DNA of 64,000 nucleotides from Escallonia rubra (taxonomy: Eukaryota > Streptophyta > Magnoliopsida > Escalloniales > Escalloniaceae), in contig JAVXUO010002134.1 in the NCBI GenBank assembly GCA_033065855.1, positions 1 through 64,000 on the forward strand, in the 5' to 3' direction. Of this stretch, positions 56,016-64,000 are shown piece after piece. Below the pieces are notes generated by a model. That model was not told the DNA's origin and made no database searches. It saw only the letters and a list, made by a program, of their open reading frames with translations. Numbering within the stretch: position 1 is the stretch's first letter; each line of letters begins with the position of its first letter. A program made the position numbers and the translations under genes.

Positions 56016-56950
56016 GTTATTAAAAGGTTCAAATTACAAATAACTGCCTAATGTTTGCATTGTAATCTCAATTAAGATCTCAGGGTTTCAATTGCGCTGG
56101 ATAAGCCGCTAACGAGTTAAATTCGTTACAATTGAATCCAAAATTATCTTTACGATAGAAAAAAAGTAAATGACCTTTCACGTGAAGGGACAAACCTGTC
56201 AATAACACTAGTCTTCGTGTTCACCCTCTCAGCCTTTTGCCTTTCTTTTAAAACAACCACTTAAAATGTCACTAATCCTCTGTACCTCCACCACCATAGC
56301 CTCTACCTCAGTTAGTACTTGTCTTACAAAAAAAATTCTCTATCCAACAAAACCAACACAAATTTCAAAGAGGAAAGAGATGTTTTGGAGGGAAAAAAAA
56401 GAGAGATTTTACAACAACTTGGAGAGACGAGTCTCATCTTACTATATGTATTTGAATTTGGTTGGTACCTTCTAAGCCTTCCAAACCTCTGATTTCAATT
56501 TCTTAAATTCTTATAATTTTAAAATTAAACTAAATAGGTGTTAAATTTTAATTGGTCATAAATTACCCTCCAACCCATGAACTTCAAGCATTTAACCCCA
56601 TGATCTCCATTATTCCACTTCATAATTAAGTACCTCATAGGCACGCACGGGATTTTAGCTAATTTGTTATTAAAAGGTTCAAATAACAAATAACTGCCTA
56701 ATGTTTGCATTGTAATACCAATTAAGATCTCAAGGTTTTAATTGCACGAGTTATATTCGTTACAATTCAATTCAAAATTGTTTTCGTGATTTCACACGAA
56801 GGGACAAACGTGTCAATGACACTAGTCTTCTTATTCACCCTCTCGGTTACCACTTAAACTGCCTCTAACCCTCCGTACCTCCACCACCACAACCTCTACC
56901 TCCATTAGCACTTGTCTTACAGAAAAATTCTCTATCCAACAAAACCCAAC
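55951..56950. repeat. Tandemly duplicated upstream segments of the Alfin-like gene
   Basis: GTTATTAAAAGGTTCAAA and the roughly 300 bases after it occur at 56016 and again at 56666, 650 bp apart. A smaller block (AGAGATGTTTT to ACGAGTCTCA) occurs at 55951 and 56376. The older copies have diverged by scattered substitutions. Confidence 0.8.
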
Positions 56951-58378
56951 ACCAATTCCTTACAATGCCAAAACCCCTTAATTTCAATATGAATTGTAAA
57001 GCAAGCTGCCTCTCCCAAACAAGGTGAGCAAGTCCTTCAACCCTAATCCTGATAACTATGATTGCAATAAAGTGCTGAAGAGTAGAACATTCAGCTTAGT
57101 CCCGAAAATGTTCCATTTGATCCAGAGTTCAAACTCAACTGGACCTCCCAGTTTTCCCTGAAGTACTTCATCGCGTAGACAAAGAAACAACTGTTACACC
57201 TTAGGCGAATCAACAAACACAAATGCAAATGTTGGGAACAAATTGTTTACATGTTTCTCAGGCTGTTGCAAGATATGATTGTGGATGTCATATCACTGCA
57301 CCTTCACACAATTAGCACCAAAAAGCATAAACATCAAATTGACAACATGTATGCTATGCTTCTTAATTTGCCTACCAAACTTACAGAGTAAAAGGGAAGA
57401 ATAACCTTCCTCCACTCTAATCAAAGTGACTGCAGGACATAACTCGTTATACGTTACTCAACAACACCGGTTTAGGTTCCCATGTACGAATTTGAACTCC
57501 TCAACATCTGAGATGGCAAAGTAACAGCCTAGATAGTATGTGCCACAGTACATCCAAGTAGAGATACAAACAATTTAGTCCACCAAATCTGAGTATCAGC
57601 CAGATATGAGCGGAAACTGAGCAGTATGATGTCAGAGTAATGTAGCAAACTAGCGAGCATCCAGATGCTGGCATCTTCTGAAAATTGTAAGCCAAAAGAA
57701 TATCCCTGATGTATAACCTGAAGGGACCACAGAAGGTCTCTACAGCAATTACAACGAGCTCTCGTTCACTGCAATGTCCAAAAGGGGAAAAATAATTTTA
57801 AAGTTCAGGGGCCGTCGAATTTATTACACCTCAAGCTTTGGAAGCATGGAATTGCTTCAGTTACAAAGCTTACTAAAGAGCATCACCAGCTTGATTACTA
57901 TGCAACAAAACACTTGAAAAGTATGAAAGCAGTAGACGGACAGTCGAAGAAACAAAAAACAACATAAGGACTCTCATCAGAACCTATGCTGTGTAGCCAA
58001 GCAATTGTCAAGAATGAAGTGATTGCATAACCGCTGACAAAAACTCAAACTAAGTTGACGATCAATGGCAGAATTTAACAACTCCTGGTTCTTTTATTAG
58101 AGTGTCTTTGACAAGTCAAGGTGGAATTTTTGGGACACAGTTTGGTATAGCTAGGCTTTGCAAAAATTTAATATGCAAAAACGTGTCATTGCCCATGCGG
58201 AAGGTTCATAACCTTTGTACTTCAGAATACTGTATTTGCGTGGCATGATTTATTGAAAGAACATCGAACTCGAGTGGCAAGACTTGACTTGAAGAATTTA
58301 CTATTGCTTTTGCACTACTTTTCAAGAGGCGTGATTTCTTATCTGAAATAGAAGGGGCCGAGGTGTTTGCTTTTCAAG
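56951..58378. other. Intergenic, 3' side of the hydrolase gene
   Basis: No gene recognised. It may hold a last small exon and 3' untranslated region of the WAV2-like gene if the donor at 58458 is used. Confidence 0.4.
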
Positions 58379-61300
58379 TTATGAATGGGGTAGCAGGGTA
58401 TTGGTTTGCAGACTTGGGCTTGGAATAAGAATTTTCGAGTTTGAGAACCAAGACTTACCACCATTCTTGCGAGAATCTTCTTCATCCTTTCTTTCTGAAA
58501 CATTTTGTTCCAGAAATTGTTGAATTGTCATCCAATAACGGTCACCACCTGCCAGCCATGTGTCCATATGCATGCCAGTAGGGAACTCTACAAAGGTGCA
58601 TCGACTATTACGGGCAGCTGCTTTAGCATACAGCATCTCCATGTGGACTGGAGGAACCATCTCATCTTGTAATCCGGAGAGGAAAAGGATTGGCTGTTGG
58701 ACCTGCAGTTAAAAAAGGTCAGATGTCATGTTTAAAACTACAGGAAAACAGTAAACAAATAAAATATCAGAAGACCTTGACACTGTATTGTTTTGGAGAC
58801 ATGAAATATACAGAGTTGATGAATCAAATTCTAAAGAACTATTCTGCAGGGTAGCCTTTGTGTCCAACCATCTGATGATGTGCTTTACACTTAACAACGA
58901 AGGTACAAAGTCCTATATTTAGCAGCAAAAAAGTAAAAATGGTTGGACATAGCAATCATGGATGCTAGTATACATTTCAAGAAAAGAAAAGAAAAAAAAA
59001 ACTGAACGGACAACTACGCCCAAATATACCAAAATAAGATGAAACATACACTTCAATAGTGCAGTTTGAAGTACAAAAATGTCTCTCTTTTCAGAAGTAT
59101 CCACAGAACACAGTAAGGGTCTACTGGTGGACATCATGACCTGCTATCAACTATTAATCTCACCTGGCCGATGACTTCAATGGTACTCCACGGAGAGCGA
59201 ACAAGAAAATTGAGAACTCTAGGGCCTTTGGAGGCAGTTCTTCCAATAAACCACTTCAAAAAGGGTAATAAAACTCCAGCCATATCTAATATGGACGTAA
59301 AAGTGTTCTCTAATATCAGCGCAGCAACCTGTTATGACATAGACGCATGAGCAACATTTGTAAAAGATATGACATCAGGAACAGACATGGATAGAAGGAG
59401 AGAGAGGGGGGGAGTGGGGGGGTGTAAGCAACTCCGCTTCCCGGAGGCGAGGAGGAAATTCCAAACAAAACAGAAAAGAATATCCAATAGAAGTGGATGT
59501 TCTTGCAAATTGGGTACACTAAGAATCTGACTTGAAAATAAAAGATGTGCATAACAATATAACTAATTCTGGAGGGAAAGCCACTTAAATTTAGAAATGA
59601 AAATATGCTACTAGTAGCTTTTCTTTCTAATGTTTTAACAACTATTGCACTCGTGGTACTATGTCATCAACTATCAGACCGCTTAACGCATATTTTTAGG
59701 AGTCATTATTGAGTTTGCATATGCATATACATCTACACGCATAATTTCATTTAATGCTACCATGACCAAGCTTATGTGTAGGTGTTCTGAGAATGCGCCA
59801 CAAAATTTAGACTATTAAACTATGATTGAGGTGCATTTGATTGGCCCATTCTCTTTATTTTTCAAGACCTTTGCAAATTTCAGATTTTCAATTAATTAAA
59901 CTTATGAGTTTGAAATTTTGAATTCTAAAGTCGTAATCTAATCCCTAAATCCGTTGATTTGCTCCTAAAGCAAGGTTTCATAAAACACAAAGAGATCAGA
60001 ACCAAAACCCAATATTGCATCTCCTTTCGTTCAGGGGTGCTGAACCGTGAATCACGGGAACAAGACTTACCACGGGGGCCAACCTAGGGTTTCACGTCTC
60101 CATTTCGCAATTTCACCCTGTAACTCTTAGGCCTTAACTTAATTCATCTTTTACATAGGTTGTTTTTGTGTTTGTCATGGCTGCTTAGTTGGTTGGCAAT
60201 GTTTGTCACGTGTATTCTTCCATGTGCACATACTTCTCGAAAGCCATTTTTCATAATTCATATCCTTTCTTGGTCTAGGCAGCAAAGCCACAGAAATGAA
60301 AGCCGCGGCGAGTTGCCAGAGACGGAAACAATAGCGACACAAAATCTGTTTTCCCCCCTGCATATATTCTGTTTTCTTCAACTTTCAGACTCACAAATGG
60401 TGACCGCCACGGAGACAACAGGTGATGGCGATATAGATTTGAATAGTTATGGTAGTGATACACGTTCGAAAGCCTTTGTTTTGGTTCGCGGTTACTTATG
60501 AAAACAGACAGGAAACTGCCGCTTTCGTTTATTTGAGCATTTCAAATACAAATGAATTGATTTTTTTTATTGATCTCAGTTATTCTTTAGTTTCTGTAAT
60601 ATACCAGGTATAACTTATAAGGCACTTTTGCCCATCGTTACAGCTTCCAACTAAGGACATTACCATTTATGAAATGCTCGGCTGAGAAAATGACTGCTGT
60701 GTTCATAAACATCATCATTTTTTTGTTTCTTAATTTTGTGATATCTGGCACTCATACTTCAGATACATGACTGATTAGAGCCTTAACACTTTCACCATCC
60801 CTTCCTACTTATACTCTAATTGCTGATTTCTTTTTAATCAAAGCACTGTATTACAGTTTGCGAGGCAGTAGATATAGTAACTCGATACTTGCTATTACCA
60901 ACGCTGTTTTTTTTTTCACTTCTTTACAGAGAACTAACATACAACAAGGAAAGCAGAAACTTACTTATTCTGAATGCACACAGATTCAAAGATACACTTA
61001 TATCACATGTATTGTACAACGTTACATAAAATTTTAACAACAGCGAAAGGTATCTAATGTGTAACAAGTTAACAACAGCATCAAGACCCATGCATCATAC
61101 AAGATCATTAACTGAAAATTTATTACAATGGATATCCAAGTGGAGAAGTCATTAATAATGCGTCAAAACTCACAATAATCTGTTCATATTACCATAAAAT
61201 ATTTGACCAGTTTGGCTAGTTCAGTGGCAAGATTTTAGACATAGGTAGTAGCATTCCTGTACAAAGTATATGAACTACAGCATACCCGTAAAACAGAGAG

Positions 61301-62010
61301 AGATGAACATAATAAAAAAGGTCCACTAGCTCTGTACCTTGTCAGGGTTGTTTTTAGTAAGCAAAGCCCCAACTGCACCGCCAAGTGACCTTCCAAAAAC
61401 TACTACTCGAGATGTGTCAATGTCCGTCCTCTTTATCAAATGATCCAACGCAGCCTAACCCAAAGGAAAAATCATTTCAATGAGAGATATGGTAGTATCA
61501 GACAGTAATCTATCTTCGGGTAAACGATGTGAACAGAAGGAAAAAGAAAAAAGAAAGAAAAGGGGAAAAAACCTGAGCATCCCTTGTAATTCCGTGTTGA
61601 GAAGGGTAGCCATCACTAGCACCATAACTTTTGATTCCGAAGAATCGTTATTGTTTAGTTAGACAGAAAAAACAAAGTTATATAAGTACAATTTAAGCTG
61701 CCAATTAAATTATAATCCTCCGACAACTCAACTTCTTATGAAGAATGCCAAGAAGAAAGGATAGTTACCCTCTGTAGGAGAGCATAAAAACATTGCATCG
61801 TAATCTCTGCAACATAATGCGCACCATTTCAAGACGATGAGCAATATCTGCATTAATTGGTGAAGGTATCCACCAGATACTGAACCTAAGCAGTACAACC
61901 ACTAAGAAAAAATAACAGATACCAATAACAGAACACGAAGTAACGTCAGTCTTCCAGACCGTCAAAAAGGATACTTCCAGCATTCTCTTGGAAAAACAGG
62001 ATTGTCGGGC
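58379..62010 (-). CDS. WAV2/BEM46-type alpha/beta-hydrolase, 3' six exons (partial)
   Basis: In Arabidopsis WAV2 is a membrane-anchored hydrolase-fold protein affecting root bending. Exons on the minus strand are 62010-61975, 61847-61769, 61627-61573, 61454-61338, 59328-59164 and 58702-58379, all GT-AG and in phase. The joined peptide reads PTILFFQENAG, IAHRLEMVRIMLQRLRCNVF, YGASDGYPSQHGITRDAQ, then GRSLGGAVGALLTKNNPDK with the nucleophile Ser in GxSxG. Next come ILENTFTSILDMAGVLLPFL, LFLSGLQDEMVPPVHM with the acid Asp, and FVEFPTGMHMDTWLAGGD with the probable catalytic His. The N-terminal membrane anchor exon is not found up to 64000 and is expected beyond the window. The final frame ends at 58379, but a strong donor (GTAAGT at 58458) lies inside it, so the true C-terminus may be shorter and come from another exon. 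Confidence 0.93.
59329..61337 (-). other. Large intron of the WAV2-like gene, 2 kb
   Basis: No recognised exon or element. The 113-codon plus-strand frame at 60160-60501 has no family resemblance. CGTGAATCACG (about 60046) is a short palindrome. Confidence 0.6.
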
Positions 62011-62925
62011 CTGCAAAACGAGCGCCATTCTTTGGTTTCAATAGTAAAAGAAGTCATAGACAACAAATAAGAAAATTTTAAATCACTGAACGAATGAATA
62101 TATTAAAAACAAAGGCAAGGACATCAATGAATTGCATCAATAATGTAGCTTGTGTATCAAAGGTAAGCTCCTTGTAACTTATTGCCTTTTTTTTTTTCAC
62201 CGACTATCAAATTAGACGCTAGCCCTCCTAGGGCCGTTTCCAGCTGTTATCCCCCTCCCAATTACAGGTCCTTATAATTAGTAGATGTGACGGATAGCTA
62301 CATAGTATGTATATACGTAGATCTCCATATTGCTACTTAATACATGTAACAAAGCCTCAACACTCTTTTAAGGCCTAGTTTCACACAGTATGGGTGGAAG
62401 CAGGACCGAGTGCACGGTTGCGGAGCGGAAACGGTCACCTGTATAGTGGGCTTTGGGGTGGAAGGGAGAGGGTTGGGAATTCCAGGGCAGGACCATCTCT
62501 CGAATTGAAGAATGCTGCAACTAAGTATAGGTAAAGGATTTATCGCTATTAAACCACAAGCACACCACATAACGCCTCCAATTCCAAGCTCTGACAGTCA
62601 AAATCTTAGCTTACAAATCGAACAATGTCAACGAGGCAAAAATATATATATATCAGCTAAATCCAAATCAAGCTCCTCCAATAAACTAGAAATCAGCATA
62701 GCACAATTACTTGATCAGTACACATGAAGTCTATGAGCAGCAATCCCAAATACTGGAATCACAAATTCATAACCAAATCAATCAAAGTTACACCCTAGTC
62801 CAAGTATTCAACCGTAAATAAAACCTTCCAGAAACATTTCCAATGCAAATTGAACAAAAGGAAATCAATAACCACAAATGCAATCATTATACATATTTAC
62901 AGGTGTTAAAACACACATGCACCTC
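62011..62925 (-). other. Upstream intron of the WAV2-like gene, nothing recognised
   Basis: AT-rich, with one GC-richer stretch (62370-62510). No exon resembling the WAV2 N-terminus was found. Confidence 0.5.
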
Positions 62926-64000
62926 TCAGCAGTCAGGTAAGAGTAGCTCGATACTGCAAAACATGTTAACAGTATCTCAATGAGTCAATCGGTACATAAA
63001 AATCGATAAACAGAAACCCCTAACCATAATCACAGATTCGAGCACATCAACCCAAACTAAACCCTGATTTAACAGGAAGCAAACCTAACAAATTAAACAC
63101 AAGAATCGATAAACACACATTCGATCGTCCTATACACTCCCAGGTAGTAGACATCAGCATAAACCAATTAGTCGATCACAAAGTCCATATTGGCACATAC
63201 GAACCGAATTGACCACAGGTAACCCTTGTTAAACAGTAAGCAAACATTTCAAGATCTCTCCATCAAAAATTAGACAAAAGAATGCAGTAACACAAATTCA
63301 ATCATTCTATGCATCCATAATTATCAAAAAATCACAACCACACGCAAATGCACGTGCGCGGGCGCGCACACACTGGCAGTCAAGTAAGACTACCTCAATA
63401 AAGCAAAACAAGCTAATAGTGCTCAACTAGTCGATCACTAAACGTAGTCTCCAACCAGAAACCTCTAGAATCACAAATCCAGTCCAATTCAACCCAGAAC
63501 GAAACCCTAATTCAGCAGTAAACAAGCCTTCCAAAGCACAAATTTAACAGTCTTAAGCATTTGCGCGTACTAACACACAGAGTGTCTGTGAGCGTGAACA
63601 TAAATTCAGTCAATCCTTGTACTCAAACGTACTAAAACACACACGCATTGGCAGTCAGGTAAGAGCAGCTCAGTAACGCAAAGCATGCTAATAGCATCCC
63701 AACAAGTCGATCACTAAACGTAGTCTCCAAACAGAAACCTCTAGAATAGCAAATCCGGTCCAATCACCCAAAACGAAACCCTAATTCAGCAGTAAACAAG
63801 CCTTCCAAAGCACAAATTCAACAGTCCTAGCATTCACATGTACTAACACACACGGTGCGCATGCGCGTGCGTCTGAACACAAATTCAGTCAATCCTTGCA
63901 CTGAAACGTAATACACGCGCATTGGCAGTCAGGTTAGTAGCTCGCAAGTCGATCAGCAAACAAAGTCTCCGTACAGAAACCACTAGAATCGAAAATTCCG
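62926..64000. repeat. Imperfect 275-bp tandem repeat, running off the window
   Basis: GGCAGTCA(A/G)GT begins units at 63375, 63650 and 63924 (275 and 274 bp). Each unit shares AGTCGATCA, GTAGTCTCCAA and GAAACC(A/T)CTAGAAT. A more diverged unit starts near 62929. Probably within the WAV2-like gene's intron. No coding frame. Confidence 0.8.

Noticed and set aside
60160-60501. 113-codon frame in the WAV2-like intron
   Set aside because: No recognisable domain and mixed composition; a captured fragment cannot be excluded but is not supported.
1-64000. tRNA, rRNA or known snoRNA genes
   Set aside because: No cloverleaf with A/B boxes or rRNA-like sequence was noticed by eye; a tRNAscan or Rfam run would settle it.

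Overview
The window is plant nuclear DNA, probably from a woody eudicot; the species cannot be fixed from the sequence. Genes have GT-AG introns, transposable elements lie nested in each other, and the families are plant ones: Alfin-like PHD factor, phenylalanine ammonia-lyase, ankyrin-PGG membrane proteins, WAV2-like hydrolase, FAR1/FRS, plant mobile domain and CACTA/En-Spm transposase.

Left third (1-19,740) is transposon-rich. A FAR1/FRS (Mutator-like) gene on the + strand starts left of the window and ends at 13951. It is cut in two by a complete CACTA element (965-12831) with matching 13-bp ends and a 3-bp target duplication GTT. The element carries subterminal GCGACGG repeats, about 5 kb of satellite-like arrays, a 21-bp G-box array, a 260-bp foldback, a four-exon TNP2/TNPD transposase gene and a five-exon TNPA-like gene, both apparently intact. 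Facing the FRS gene is a minus-strand gene joining a plant mobile domain to a Ulp1-type cysteine protease, bordered by a 167-bp and a 311-bp tandem array. FRS gene, PMD-Ulp1 gene and arrays may be one large MULE into which the CACTA jumped.

Middle (19,740-42,650) is mostly AT-rich intergenic DNA and a minus-strand cluster of ankyrin-PGG genes. Gene A (25447-27074) is intact. B (about 30860-33640) and C (35603-37228) are its broken tandem copies. D (39592-42619) is an intact, more distant relative. Flanks were copied with the genes and later hit by solo LTRs, a truncated LINE-like retroposon and MITE-like elements, several with readable target duplications and with gene A's flank as the empty site.

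Right part (42,650-64,000) is gene space on the minus strand: an intronless PAL gene (45276-47339), a five-exon Alfin-like gene (50164-55827) and the last six exons of a WAV2/BEM46-type alpha/beta-hydrolase gene (58379-62010, 5' exons beyond the window). PAL opens the phenylpropanoid pathway, the Alfin-like protein is a predicted H3K4me3 reader, and ankyrin-PGG proteins are often defence-linked. They are neighbours on the chromosome; nothing here shows that they act together.
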